From: Pedobacter terrae
GTDB taxonomy: Bacteria > Bacteroidota > Bacteroidia > Sphingobacteriales > Sphingobacteriaceae
Direction of reading: 5' to 3'
Assembly: GCF_900100705.1 (NCBI RefSeq)
Contig: NZ_FNCH01000003.1
Coordinates: 124,001 to 188,000, forward strand
DNA: 64,000 nucleotides
The position numbers were made by a program, and so were the translations under genes. Below, in pieces: positions 16,922-25,482 of the stretch; the stretch's first letter is position 1, and every line of letters begins with the position of its first letter. The notes beneath the pieces are model-generated. The model had not been told where the DNA came from, ran no database searches, and worked only from the letters and a program-made list of their open reading frames with translations.

Positions 16922-17446
16922 TTATTTCCCAGAAAGATGCTTCGTTCCCCGCCACTCCCATGGCGCTACCGCATCTGCTTCCTGCCATAAACCTACCTTG
17001 TTTTTCCTCGCGGTGATTTCCAACTGCGCATATAGCGGGTCATGCGAGTATTTTTTAAAATGCCAGGCCATACCCAGTTTAAGCATTTCCTGATTAAGCA
17101 CCTGTTTTTTATCGTTAACAACCACGGCGATCAATCTTTTATACCGGTCGTATTTTTGGCCCTGAACAGTTACCATTTGCCCGAAACATAAATCGGACAA
17201 GGTCTGTTTGGCTTTTGTCCCAAAAGGCTGGTGGCCACGTTTCTCGGGACAATCGATATGCGCCAAACGGATTTTAACCGGATGATCCTGATACAATACC
17301 TCCAAAGTATCGCCATCTAAAATCCGGATAACCCTGGCGGTAAAAACCAGATGACTATAGTTGATGCCTTTATTTCCTGCCGGCTGGATGAAGCAGGACT
17401 GAAGCGTGAGCAATAACAGCAGCAGGCTTACTTTTCCCAGCCGCAT
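16922..17446 (-). CDS. Secreted thermonuclease-family (SNase-like) lipoprotein
   Basis: 174 residues from the ATG at 17446; the longer frame to 17524 would overlap most of the upstream gene and lacks a signal at its N-terminus. The lipoprotein signal LLLLLLTLQSC places Cys at 18. The SNase fold follows: RILDGDTLEV (metal-binding Asp pair), VKIRLAHIDCPEK (catalytic Arg and Glu), YDRYKRLIAVV (second catalytic Arg), and the closing GLWQ. A Ca-dependent nuclease on the outer face of a membrane is expected. It overlaps the upstream Cys-rich gene by 19 bp, so the two are co-transcribed and probably coupled. Confidence 0.85.
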   Translation of the reverse strand: MRLGKVSLLLLLLTLQSCFIQPAGNKGINYSHLVFTARVIRILDGDTLEVLYQDHPVKIRLAHIDCPEKRGHQPFGTKAKQTLSDLCFGQMVTVQGQKYDRYKRLIAVVVNDKKQVLNQEMLKLGMAWHFKKYSHDPLYAQLEITARKNKVGLWQEADAVAPWEWRGTKHLSGK

Positions 17447-17640
17447 AATGTTTTGCCTTCTTTTTTGGCTTTTTCTATATCCACTTTTATAATCTTGTAA
17501 GTACAATTGCTTAAACCACGACAATCTGAGCTATTGTGGTATTTTTTAGCGCCTGGACTGTTGCATACATATACGGTTGTAATTTCTTTGCAGGTAATAA
17601 TGTTAGCAAAGAATAAGATGAGTAGGGAGAGTGTTTTCAT
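17428..17640 (-). CDS. Small secreted Cys/His-rich protein upstream of the nuclease
   Basis: 70 residues with a signal peptide or lipobox at 1-17 (FFANIITC). The mature part has C26, H35, C40, C46 and C66, suitable for one zinc site or disulfides, within VCNSPGAKKYH...CRGLSNC. This small module is known to me as a stand-alone or fused partner near exported nucleases in Bacteroidota; its function is not established. Its last 19 bases overlap the start of the thermonuclease gene. Confidence 0.65.
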   Translation of the reverse strand: MKTLSLLILFFANIITCKEITTVYVCNSPGAKKYHNSSDCRGLSNCTYKIIKVDIEKAKKEGKTLCGWEK

Positions 17641-17734
17641 GATGGGGGGATTGATTTTAAGGGGTTTAATCGTTTGATTATAAAATAATTAATAATTATA
17701 AGAATAGCAATGAGCATTGCTATGGTTTATTGAC

Positions 17735-18580
17735 TCACTGAATAAAATTGTTAATTATGGGTTCTATACTAGAAGGCAGGTCGGTTATCCGAAGTTCAAA
17801 TTTCTTAACTTTCATCGCTTTAAACCAATCTGCCCAGTATTGTTTAATCACATCTTCTTCATAAGGATTTTTAATGGATGGATTGATGCCTAATACTATA
17901 ATTTCGAGGTCTTTTAGGTTATAAGGGAAGGCGATAAAACCAAGATTCTTTTGCTTCATGACGGCTTGGTAACTTGCAGTGGTGAGCTTTTTTAAACTCA
18001 GAAATTGCGGAGTGATGTAAGAACTTTTACCGGCATTTTCAATTTTGCTGTCTTTATAGTACATATACCCATCGGTTAGTATCACTAAAATATTCCGATG
18101 CTGGGGTTTAATGCAATATTCGCGAATGTTGTTTTTAAAAAACTTCCAAATATCGGAGCCAACATAATTGTGATCTTTAATAGCCCTCTGGTAAATTTTG
18201 GTCGGGTTATCGGTATAAAGCTTTTCTATATTCAGGAAATCCTTTTTACTGGTTTGGGGGCTAAAACTAACCTTTAACTGATCACTTAGCTGATCAATAT
18301 TAGGGATATTGGGCAAAGGATTAAAGAAAACCTGCATCTGGTCTTTTAACAGCAGCATCTTTTTTCCCTTTACATGGTTAGTAAATGCTTTTTGTACTGA
18401 TTTGATATATTGCAGGTCGCGTTGGTAAATCCCGGGATTCTTTTTAGGGTCTATCCGATCAGATAAATCCAGTAAAAAGCTGATGTTCAGGTTCTGTTTT
18501 GCCGGCTGAGCTTTAGCTTCTTTCGCAAAAGCAGTTGTAATGAAGAGCGGCAGTAATATGTTTAGTAAGGTATGCTTCAT
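17735..18580 (-). CDS. Periplasmic VWA-like protein
   Basis: 281 residues with a signal peptide (1-24, cleavage near AKAQP). NISFLLDLSDRID (32-44) matches the first MIDAS strand of a von Willebrand A domain as DxSxR (last Ser lost), and NILVILTDGYMYY matches the TDG strand. A C-terminal helix ends in IEPIINNFIQ. It lies 12 bp after the coiled-coil membrane protein, last gene of a four-gene operon. A partner-binding or adhesion role at the periplasmic face is likely (inference). Confidence 0.7.
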   Translation of the reverse strand: MKHTLLNILLPLFITTAFAKEAKAQPAKQNLNISFLLDLSDRIDPKKNPGIYQRDLQYIKSVQKAFTNHVKGKKMLLLKDQMQVFFNPLPNIPNIDQLSDQLKVSFSPQTSKKDFLNIEKLYTDNPTKIYQRAIKDHNYVGSDIWKFFKNNIREYCIKPQHRNILVILTDGYMYYKDSKIENAGKSSYITPQFLSLKKLTTASYQAVMKQKNLGFIAFPYNLKDLEIIVLGINPSIKNPYEEDVIKQYWADWFKAMKVKKFELRITDLPSSIEPIINNFIQ

Positions 18581-18592
18581 GATGCCTGGTGG

Positions 18593-19921
18593 TTATAAAG
18601 TTGTGACGTAAACAGCATTTTGTGAATCTTCATTGGCCCCTACACTTTTAAGGTTTTCATGATAAGTTTCCATACATTCAGTTTGAAGAACAACTTTTTC
18701 GTGTTGTGAAATTCGGAGTTTTTCGTTAACGAAGGTAATCCAGCCTTGCATGTATTCTGAGGCATATAATACATATTCTTTTGTGGGAATAATTACCGCA
18801 TCAATAATACTTTGAAGTGCTTTAACCCGTTCTTGCGCTGCAATTGAATCTGTCTTAACTTTATTAAGTTCTTCTATCAACTTTGCTTTTTGAATTTCAA
18901 TATCGCTTATCCTATCCTGATGGATTTGGATGTCTTTTTTTCTCCGCAACTGTTCGTGTTTGATTTTGTCTTTCTCCCGGTGTTCTTTCATGATAAAATC
19001 GAACACCACTCCCCAGATGAGGTACACTACAAAACCGGCAAAGATGATTCCCCAGAACTGGATTTTCCCAAACGCAATGGGGATATTAAATTCAGGTGTA
19101 TTAAACGTTTTGGTTAGCTCGTAAATCTTTTCTTCAATCTGGTAAGCCAGAATGGCATCAAAGACAAAGGTAGTCAGTAACAACAGACCAATTTTAGTGT
19201 AATTCACAATGCTTCTAACCTCCCCAAACATGTGAATTAAATAACCCAGCCCTAAAAAGACAAAAGGGATAAAGGTTACGAAAGCACCTTCGAGTGAACC
19301 GTCATGCCAGGCTTTTTCAAAAGCTTTCGAATCGAGTACATTCATAATGATGGTACTATTGGCATCAAAGGGTTTAAAAAATGCAGAGTAAGAAGTAGAG
19401 ATATAAAAAGTGAACAGATACAGACTTAAAGGCATCAGGATGATTAAACCGATCCAGAACTTCCCCGAAGCACCTTTTGAAGCACTGATATGATATTTTT
19501 CCGGATTCCGGGGCAGGTCGTTAATCTCGAGCTTTAGCTCTTCGATATGATCTTTTACGGCCCTGATATCGGCTTCTACTTTCACGATCTGCTGTTCTTT
19601 ACTTTCTTTACTGATGACCAGTGTTTTGATTTCGGTCTCTCTGTTTTTCTGCTCAGTGATGTAGGGCTCTTTTGCCAGTTGCTGTTTCTCTATCAGCTCT
19701 TTTTCTTCATTCTGAAACCTAGCATAAATGGCGTTTAAGCAAATGGAAAGTGCCAGTGGGCTACCACTATTTCTCGAGCCATCCCTGAAACCGGCTTCGT
19801 GGTAAGTTCTTTTTCTTACATCATCTCCATCATCAATACTTTGATTTTGAACCTGATTATTTTGAGGCTGAGGCTGATTATCCGTTTTTGGACGGAACAA
19901 TTCTTCTATTTGGGCGATCAT
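18593..19921 (-). CDS. Four-TM membrane protein with two cytosolic coiled coils
   Basis: 442 residues. A Gln/Asn-rich N-terminus (1-40) precedes a charged coiled coil at about 68-140. Four membrane helices follow at about 155-175, 213-235, 245-265 and 287-310, then a second coiled coil at about 315-385 (KEHREKDKIKHEQLRRKK). The layout recalls DUF4407-type proteins, one of which is encoded at 48527, but I see no clear sequence match. It sits between the 4-TM DUF6804-like gene and the VWA-like gene, so a membrane complex is plausible. Function unknown. Confidence 0.7.
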   Translation of the reverse strand: MIAQIEELFRPKTDNQPQPQNNQVQNQSIDDGDDVRKRTYHEAGFRDGSRNSGSPLALSICLNAIYARFQNEEKELIEKQQLAKEPYITEQKNRETEIKTLVISKESKEQQIVKVEADIRAVKDHIEELKLEINDLPRNPEKYHISASKGASGKFWIGLIILMPLSLYLFTFYISTSYSAFFKPFDANSTIIMNVLDSKAFEKAWHDGSLEGAFVTFIPFVFLGLGYLIHMFGEVRSIVNYTKIGLLLLTTFVFDAILAYQIEEKIYELTKTFNTPEFNIPIAFGKIQFWGIIFAGFVVYLIWGVVFDFIMKEHREKDKIKHEQLRRKKDIQIHQDRISDIEIQKAKLIEELNKVKTDSIAAQERVKALQSIIDAVIIPTKEYVLYASEYMQGWITFVNEKLRISQHEKVVLQTECMETYHENLKSVGANEDSQNAVYVTTL

Positions 19922-19953
19922 AACATTACGTTTTAGTTTGATTTATGATGTGA

Positions 19954-20346
19954 TTATTGTATTTCTCTTTTCACCGAAACAATACGGTCTCTAGAGTATG
20001 TTTTTTGAACGGGTAAAATTTCAGCTGTTTTTTCGGCTTGTTTTGCAGGTTCACTTTTCTTATAAAAGGCAATAATTAAAAACAGGAGTCCGGTGAGGAT
20101 ATCGAGCGGGATCCAGATGCTTTTTCTATGCAGGTAAATAGGAAACAGGGGATTAAAAAGGATGAGTACGAGAACAAAAATGATGGCTAAGGAATAATTT
20201 TTTTGCTTGATCCAGCTATAAATAAGTAAGGCTGCTCCCAATGAAACAATGGTTCTTAAAAAGGTATAAAATTCAATGGGTAACTTCAATATGGCTACAA
20301 AACAGCAGATTGAACAGACAATGAATATGATTTTTTTAGCATTCAT
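19954..20346 (-). CDS. Four-TM protein, DUF6804-like
   Basis: 130 residues with four hydrophobic helices spread over 5-95 and a basic, polar C-terminal tail (KKSEPAKQAEKTAE onwards). The pattern and length fit DUF6804 membrane proteins; this is from memory of the family, not a search. Its start overlaps the stop of the PH-SHOCT gene by one base (TAATG), which signals translational coupling. Confidence 0.6.
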   Translation of the reverse strand: MNAKKIIFIVCSICCFVAILKLPIEFYTFLRTIVSLGAALLIYSWIKQKNYSLAIIFVLVLILFNPLFPIYLHRKSIWIPLDILTGLLFLIIAFYKKSEPAKQAEKTAEILPVQKTYSRDRIVSVKREIQ

Positions 20347-20951
20347 TAGACACGCGATAGAATTTCATTTTTCTTGCTGTCAAATTCTTCCTGAGAAAGA
20401 ATTCCATTTTCTAATAAAGCTTTTAATTTTTGTAAAACTGCAAAAGGATCTTCGGTTTGGGCAATATTTTCATTTGGCATATTAGGAGTATTATTTACAA
20501 CAATTCCGCCCCCTGCCGCTGCTCTTTTATCCTCTAGGTCTTTTTGCCTTCTATATTCCCGCATTTCTTCCTCTTTCTCCTGAGCATACTGATAGAGTTT
20601 TCTTGCTTGATTTTTTGGCAGATAATCCATCATATTATTGAAATTTCTTACAGTCTTCATGGTAAATGTTGCGCCTAATATCCCCTCTTTAATGTGGCAA
20701 TCTGCAACATCTTTCCAGCTGTAATCTTGGAAATCCATTGACAAACCGAAATTCTTTGGTTTACAAAATATTAACCGCCTATTCGTTAATGCAATGCAAT
20801 CCGGCGAGAAATTTATTGCTGGTTTCTTTTGTACCGCTATATATTCTACCTGTTCGTTAGAAGTAAGCAAGCTATTAATCCGCTCTAAAATTTTTTCTAC
20901 CGCTTTTGGATCTTGCTCTTCATTTAAGAACTTTTTTAAATCATTTATCAT
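20346..20951 (-). CDS. PH-like (YokE type) plus SHOCT domain protein
   Basis: 201 residues. A bacterial PH-like domain spans about 25-120 (SNEQVEYIAVQKK at the start, ALTNRRLIFCKP, then a W-K-D-V strand). A charged helical segment at 120-150 and a Gly/Asn-rich linker follow. A SHOCT domain at about 165-201 ends the chain (LQKLKALLENGILSQEEFD), the usual short oligomerisation module. Cytosolic, membrane-peripheral. First gene of a four-gene operon and directly behind regulon promoter 2. Confidence 0.8.
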   Translation of the reverse strand: MINDLKKFLNEEQDPKAVEKILERINSLLTSNEQVEYIAVQKKPAINFSPDCIALTNRRLIFCKPKNFGLSMDFQDYSWKDVADCHIKEGILGATFTMKTVRNFNNMMDYLPKNQARKLYQYAQEKEEEMREYRRQKDLEDKRAAAGGGIVVNNTPNMPNENIAQTEDPFAVLQKLKALLENGILSQEEFDSKKNEILSRV

Positions 20952-20985
20952 AATCTTTTGTCTAATGTGGCTATAATTTTCATAT

Positions 20986-21030
20986 CAAAAGTATATAAGC
21001 CCAATTCCTAAACCTTACGGGAAACCGTAA
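20986..21030 (-). promoter_or_regulatory. Regulon promoter 2 (PH-SHOCT/VWA operon)
   Basis: Read on the minus strand: TTACGG-TTTC-CCGTAA (21030-21015), 21 bp, TACTTTTG (20993-20986), then 34 nt to the start codon at 20951. Geometry identical to regulon promoter 1. Confidence 0.75.
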
Positions 21031-21143
21031 CGCGAAAAACTATTTTCATGATTTCGGAAATCTAGATACGCTATAAATCAAAGAATTAGATAAAACTTAA
21101 ATCATAACGAACAGTAAAAGAAGTATGACTATATTTTCTAAAT

Positions 21144-21172
21144 AGATTTCTCCACTGCGGTCGAAATGACGA
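21144..21172. repeat. Interspersed palindromic repeat, half copy
   Basis: GATTTCTCCACTGCGGTCG followed by AAATGACG is the right arm of the repeat family seen complete at 51156 and 62180. No clear left arm next to it. Confidence 0.6.
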
Positions 21173-21226
21173 CCTCACAAAACGTATAGTCTTCTCGAAA
21201 TTGCCAATCGGTTTTTATGAAATAAA

Positions 21227-21400
21227 TCATTCCTTCGGCTTGATATCGTCTTCCGATTTTTCTTTCTTCCACCGATTGTTATCGGGGCGCTTACTCGATA
21301 AAAATGTATGGGCAATAACAGGTTTCATGGTTGCGGTATCAAGGTGCCTGGGCGTTGCCTATGACAAATATTGAGAGTAGCATCATAATCTAGTTTTCAT
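21227..21400 (-). pseudogene. Relic of a small secreted protein
   Basis: From ATG 21400 the minus strand reads as an N-terminal signal-like segment in one frame (MMLLSIFVIGNAQAP) and then, after a frameshift, as ATMKPVIAHTFLSSKRPDN followed by NRWKKEKSEDDIKPKE to a stop at 21227. The two parts together look like one short exported protein broken by an indel. Confidence 0.35.
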
Positions 21401-21692
21401 AGTGCTAAGTTATTCTGGCTAAAAGCGTATTCTTACGGCTAACCTCACGGGAATCCTTCGGCTCCGCTCAGGATGATAAACGCTTTTTTAAACCACAGAG
21501 ATAAGACACCGAGAACAGAGAGGTTATTAATGGCTATAATTATTCCCACCGCAAAAGATCTGTCGGCTCTGCTGCGATCGGCAGATTCCAATAGAATGGT
21601 TGTCATCTTAACCGGAGCAACGCAAAGTGCCTACCTGTGCAGACAGGCTTGCCTGATACCGGCGGGAAAGTAGGTTATCGGAATCAAATTTA

Positions 21693-21739
21693 AAAGATCT
21701 CTCTGCCTGTACGGGTAGGCGCTGCAGTCGAGATGACGA
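21693..21739. repeat. Interspersed palindromic repeat copy
   Basis: AAGATCTCTCTGCC, an inner CCTGTACGGGTAGG hairpin and a GCAGTCGAGATGACGA end match the right arm of the same family. Confidence 0.6.
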
Positions 21740-21917
21740 TTTTACGGCATAATTTACTTCTTAAAATCGTGTTATTTATATTGATTTTATGAAATACTTA
21801 TCCCCGGGATGAAAAATCAAGCTGAGCGTTTGCATCATTAAAATGAGGAGCTGCCCCTGTCTCCTCCCATGACAAGCCATGAGGCAACCCCAACATTTTT
21901 GTGAGAGATGTGGTTAA

Positions 21918-22982
21918 TTAATAATTTTCTAAAGTTTGATGTAATTGAGCTCTGTAGTCGTAAAGTTCATCCAGATTAAACAACTGTTTTTTCTCGCCGG
22001 CATCTTTCCCTTTCTCAAAAGTTTCGATGTATTTGTTAGCCGTATTAAAATGAAATCTGCAGATCGGTTTCCGGTTATTATCATCCAATAATACGCCAAA
22101 GTAAGATTGGGTATCGCGTGCCGCGATGCGTGCTGAAGAAATTTTTTCGCGTAGAATGGCTTTTACAATCTGGAAGGCTTCCAGTTCTTCCTCAGTGGTT
22201 ACAATTTTTGAAGTGTCAGCATCTTCAATAACGGGAATTAATTTGTCTTCTTCCTTTTTTTCTATTTTTTCATTAATGTTCAATGCCGATTTTAAGCGGT
22301 CGCTGATGGATTCATTAATGGAAATGGCAAGGGCTTTTTTAGTATATTCCTTAAAGGCAATCATCCGGTTTGCGGTTAAGGGTTTGTTGAAAAACCGGTT
22401 CACCAATAGTTTTACCATTTCATCAGAAGGATTGTCAATCTCTTTTTCAAATTCCTTCCTAATGGCTTTGATGTATTTTAAGCCTTCGGCCGAATCGAGG
22501 ATCGTTTCCAGATTATATTCGTTTTTGGTGAAACTCTCCAGGATTTTAATGGCGTTATCTTTCAGGTCTTCGATATCGATAGTGAGGAAAGGTTTCTCAT
22601 CCATAATATTCGGTTTTTCCAGATCGGCGTAAAAATTATACACCGTGCCATTGGTTAATACGCCAAACCTTGCTTTTGACACATGGTAATAGCGGTGCAG
22701 CTGAGAGTTATGTGCATCAGCATTTTCTTTCCAATGTTTGCATTCGAAAATGAGGATAGGTTCATTGTTTTTTCGGATGACGTAATCCACCTTTTCCCCT
22801 TTTTTGGTGCCGATATCACAAATATGTTCCGGGATCACTTCTGTAGGATTAAAAATATCGTAACCCAGAATTTGAATAAATGGCATTACGAATGCATTTT
22901 TCGTAGCTTCTTCGGTATTGATCTGATCTTTTAATCCGACCACCCGCTGGTGGAGTTGTTCTAACTTTAATTTAAGATCCAT
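21918..22982 (-). CDS. Stand-alone HsdR_N-type PD-(D/E)XK nuclease-like protein
   Basis: 354 residues. The N-terminal half matches the type I restriction HsdR_N domain: NAFVMPFIQILGYDIFNP (29-46) and the nuclease core D66 in KVDYVIRK, E80 and K82 in ILIFECKHW, followed by LHRYY and FGVLTNG. There is no helicase and no methylase nearby, so it is not a restriction system. A charged helical middle (about 230-260) and a C-terminal region with ARDTQSYFGVLLDDN (about 285-299) may bind a ligand or partner. Monocistronic, behind regulon promoter 3. Confidence 0.8.
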   Translation of the reverse strand: MDLKLKLEQLHQRVVGLKDQINTEEATKNAFVMPFIQILGYDIFNPTEVIPEHICDIGTKKGEKVDYVIRKNNEPILIFECKHWKENADAHNSQLHRYYHVSKARFGVLTNGTVYNFYADLEKPNIMDEKPFLTIDIEDLKDNAIKILESFTKNEYNLETILDSAEGLKYIKAIRKEFEKEIDNPSDEMVKLLVNRFFNKPLTANRMIAFKEYTKKALAISINESISDRLKSALNINEKIEKKEEDKLIPVIEDADTSKIVTTEEELEAFQIVKAILREKISSARIAARDTQSYFGVLLDDNNRKPICRFHFNTANKYIETFEKGKDAGEKKQLFNLDELYDYRAQLHQTLENY

Positions 22983-23008
22983 TTAGGCTTGGTTTTTGGT
23001 TTATTGAT

Positions 23009-23053
23009 CAAAAGTAAAGCAGCTGAAGATGTTATTCTTACGGGAAACCGTAG
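23009..23053 (-). promoter_or_regulatory. Regulon promoter 3 (PD-(D/E)XK gene)
   Basis: On the minus strand: CTACGG-TTTC-CCGTAA (23053-23038), 21 bp, TACTTTTG (23016-23009), then 26 nt to the start at 22982. Confidence 0.75.
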
Positions 23054-23085
23054 GCATTTAGCTAAAAATCAGAACAGATAAAGTG

Positions 23086-23751
23086 TCAAATGATCTTATT
23101 TGCAATGCAATGTGCAATCAATTGCCCGTTATTTGAAATATTTAAAGAAGTTTTAATGTGATTGATCCTTTTCTCAATACTGCTGAGACTATGTGGTTCC
23201 AGTTTTTTCTGTTTCAAAAGATCAGGCATCTCCTTTTGTGTTCTGCCTTCCAATAGTAATAAAACAATAGCCTTATCATATTCAGTAAAAATATGTGAGC
23301 TAATGTGTTTTTGCCGCAGATTGGGAGAATGGTATTTTTTATTTTTATAAATACTTTCCATAGCCAATTTTAAATCCTTTGCATCATGACGTGCCTTCGG
23401 AACGAATCCATCAATATTTAATTCCTGGAAAAGTGCATTCGCGATTAATGCCCGGTTTTCAATAGAAAAGACTAATACTTTAATATCAGGCTGTACAGCT
23501 CTTATAGCTGTAATTAATTCACGGCCATCAGCTATTTTCTGTTGAGTATATTCCTCATCAAATGATAGATCAGTAATAATCAATTCATATGGATCAAGTT
23601 CCTGCAATGCTTTTTTTACTCTGGTTAAAGCATCATCACAATAAAATACATAATCCTGGTTGTTGATGGTGATGTTTAACTCAGCAAGTGCATTGCGAAG
23701 AGAGAGGCTAACAATTTCATGATCTTCGGCTATTAATACCTTTTTGAACAT
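23086..23751 (-). CDS. NarL/LuxR-type response regulator
   Basis: 221 residues. Receiver domain 1-130: acidic pair E9-D10, phosphoacceptor D61 in ELIITDLSFDEE, switch residue region LVFSIEN, and K118 region in GFVPKARHDAKD. C-terminal LuxR-type helix-turn-helix about 150-221 (LLLEGRTQKEMPDLL and SSIEKRINHIKTSL). It follows the kinase gene by 11 bp, yet a regulon promoter lies inside that gene 61 nt before this start, so it can be expressed separately. It is the best candidate for the activator of the five-promoter regulon (inference). Confidence 0.85.
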   Translation of the reverse strand: MFKKVLIAEDHEIVSLSLRNALAELNITINNQDYVFYCDDALTRVKKALQELDPYELIITDLSFDEEYTQQKIADGRELITAIRAVQPDIKVLVFSIENRALIANALFQELNIDGFVPKARHDAKDLKLAMESIYKNKKYHSPNLRQKHISSHIFTEYDKAIVLLLLEGRTQKEMPDLLKQKKLEPHSLSSIEKRINHIKTSLNISNNGQLIAHCIANKII

Positions 23752-23762
23752 AGATATACATT

Positions 23763-25412
23763 TTATATTGGAAACGAGAGTTTAATTTCAAGTCCTGCAT
23801 CAGGCTTAGTGTCAAAAGTAATGCTACCTGAAATATTTTCTATACGGTTTTCCGTATTGGTTAAACCATTCTTTTTAAAAGCCCCTTGCATACCCTTTCC
23901 ATTATCAAAATATATAACTGATATAACGTTGTTTTTTTTAGTAAATTCGATACTTACACAATCTGCACCACTGTGTTTGGCCATATTGGTCATCAGGTTT
24001 TGCAGAATAAAATAAACCTCGTACTTGGTACTTTCCTCAACCTTCTCCCAAAGTTTTTCATCACTTCCCTTTACTACAACCTCAACCTTGTCTGATGAAT
24101 AAGCATATAACATTTTATTAACATCTCTGAAAAAGCTTTCTTTAATATTAATGTTCGTGTTTTGGTATAAAATATTTCTGGATATGTTATAAACAATTTC
24201 AAGTTGATCTGCAACCTCGGCTCTGTCCATTCCCGGATCATTCTCTACTTCAGTCATGACTTGGTATATCTTATTCGCAACTTCATCGTGGACCTTTTTT
24301 ACGTATTTAAGTTCAGTTTTTTTAACCTCAAGCTCTTTTTCCTTTTTTAACTCTTTTTGCCTCCTTCGGTAAAACATATAGCCTATCATTAGACACGCTA
24401 CCAATGTTCCTATACCTATATTTCTTAAAATTATATCTTTTTGCTTTTTGACATTTTCTGCTTGAGCTTTAAGATAGTCTGCTTCGTTTTTTTCGGAATT
24501 ATAACGTATAACAGCAAATTGATTTTTTGCGGCTGACCGTATATCCTGTATACTGTCACTGATCCCTTGGTATGCTTTAAAATATTTTTTAGTTAACCTA
24601 GACGGGCTAATTCGAATCAGTTTTTGAAGTGCTTCAAGTCGATCATCCGGGCTATTAAGCTTTGTTGCAATTCCATACATCTTTTTTGCATATTTAAATG
24701 CTGAATCAGATTTTGTATTTTCATAATAATCGGCAAGATGCGAATAACTAGCGTTTTGACCCCATTCATCTTTACCATCTTCTCTAATCTTTAAAGCAGA
24801 TAATAATTTGGGTATTGCATTATAATTGGAATTTTGTAACCATTGTGTTTTTGCAATATTTGAGAGAACCCTTGCATACTCTCTACTGTTTTTTCTTTCT
24901 TTTAATATAAGCTTCTTATAGATGTTAAGTGCAAGATTGTACTTATTTGTTTTTTGATAAACGAGTGCTTTATTATTTAATATTCTAAGCCTAAAAGAAT
25001 CATCTTTTGAAAACTTAAGTGCCTTTTCATAATACGTTAATGCTGAACTATAATTCTTAAGATTATAATTATTAACTCCAAGCTCATTATAAGTTGAAGA
25101 AAGACAATCATAATCTTTATCCTCACTCTCATTTAAAAATTTTAAGGACAAGGCTAGACTTTCAAGGCTTCCGAAATAGTCGCTTGATTCGGATTGAATT
25201 GAAGCCATATAGTTATATGATATGGCGATCGTTAAACTATCTTTACTATTTTTAGCTACCGTATTAAAGTAAAAAAAAGCAGAATCATTACCTTTATCAT
25301 GTAATATTAGTGCTTTATGAAAATCTGCATCTAGAACTTTTTGCTTATTAATTTCTTTTTTCTGACAAGCTAAAAATAGAATTGCAATAGCTATTAATAG
25401 GGAATTTTTCAA
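23763..25412 (-). CDS. TPR sensor histidine kinase, lipoprotein-type N-terminus
   Basis: About 549 residues from a TTG at 25412, chosen because it opens directly into the signal KNSLLIAIAILFLAC; the open frame extends to a TTG at 25445 and there is no ATG. A lipobox Cys is followed by about 6 TPR-like helix pairs (periplasmic), one membrane helix (about 328-348), a charged linker, a HisKA_3-like phosphoacceptor in KKVHDEVANKIYQV, and a HATPase domain ending with the G-box DNGKGMQ and TNTENRIENI. Partner of the response regulator 11 bp downstream. The gene is visibly richer in A and T than the TerD operon. Confidence 0.85.
   Translation of the reverse strand: MKNSLLIAIAILFLACQKKEINKQKVLDADFHKALILHDKGNDSAFFYFNTVAKNSKDSLTIAISYNYMASIQSESSDYFGSLESLALSLKFLNESEDKDYDCLSSTYNELGVNNYNLKNYSSALTYYEKALKFSKDDSFRLRILNNKALVYQKTNKYNLALNIYKKLILKERKNSREYARVLSNIAKTQWLQNSNYNAIPKLLSALKIREDGKDEWGQNASYSHLADYYENTKSDSAFKYAKKMYGIATKLNSPDDRLEALQKLIRISPSRLTKKYFKAYQGISDSIQDIRSAAKNQFAVIRYNSEKNEADYLKAQAENVKKQKDIILRNIGIGTLVACLMIGYMFYRRRQKELKKEKELEVKKTELKYVKKVHDEVANKIYQVMTEVENDPGMDRAEVADQLEIVYNISRNILYQNTNINIKESFFRDVNKMLYAYSSDKVEVVVKGSDEKLWEKVEESTKYEVYFILQNLMTNMAKHSGADCVSIEFTKKNNVISVIYFDNGKGMQGAFKKNGLTNTENRIENISGSITFDTKPDAGLEIKLSFPI
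23813..23857 (-). promoter_or_regulatory. Regulon promoter 4, inside the kinase gene, for the response regulator
   Basis: On the minus strand: ATACGG-AAAA-CCGTAT (23857-23842), 21 bp, TACTTTTG (23820-23813), then 61 nt to the regulator start at 23751. It lies within the last codons of the histidine kinase gene, so the palindrome also encodes protein. Confidence 0.7.
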
Positions 25413-25433
25413 TGGTCGAGAACTTAATTTATT

Positions 25434-25441
25434 CAAATATA
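25434..25441 (-). promoter_or_regulatory. Candidate minus-7 box for the histidine kinase
   Basis: TATATTTG on the minus strand is a full match to TAnnTTTG, 21 nt before the preferred TTG start. It lacks the regulon palindrome, so kinase expression may be constitutive. Confidence 0.4.
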
Positions 25442-25442
25442 A

Positions 25443-25474
25443 CAAAAGTAAGGTAGTATCTACTACCTTACTTT
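25443..25474 (-). terminator. Hairpin terminator between the small secreted gene and the kinase
   Basis: Perfect inverted arms AAAGTAAGGTAGTA and TACTACCTTACTTT around a 2-nt centre, 9 bp after the stop of the small secreted gene, ending in a T-rich tract on the minus strand. Confidence 0.65.
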
Positions 25475-25482
25475 TATTCTTA

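Larger units (their letters stand above)
20952..21917. other. Gene-free region with repeats and a small relic
   Basis: Besides regulon promoter 2 it contains pieces of the interspersed palindromic repeats (around 21144-21172, 21440-21475 and 21693-21739), a degenerate CACAGAGATAAGACACC-type interspersed sequence at about 21490, and a small secreted-protein relic (21227-21400, minus). No convincing intact gene. Confidence 0.55.

Noticed and set aside
17735..20951. Zorya-type anti-phage system
   Set aside because: There are membrane, OmpA-like and nuclease genes in the area, but no MotA/MotB-like ZorAB pair and no SNF2 helicase.
21918..22982. Type I restriction-modification system
   Set aside because: Only an HsdR_N-like domain is present; no helicase motor, HsdM or HsdS in the window.
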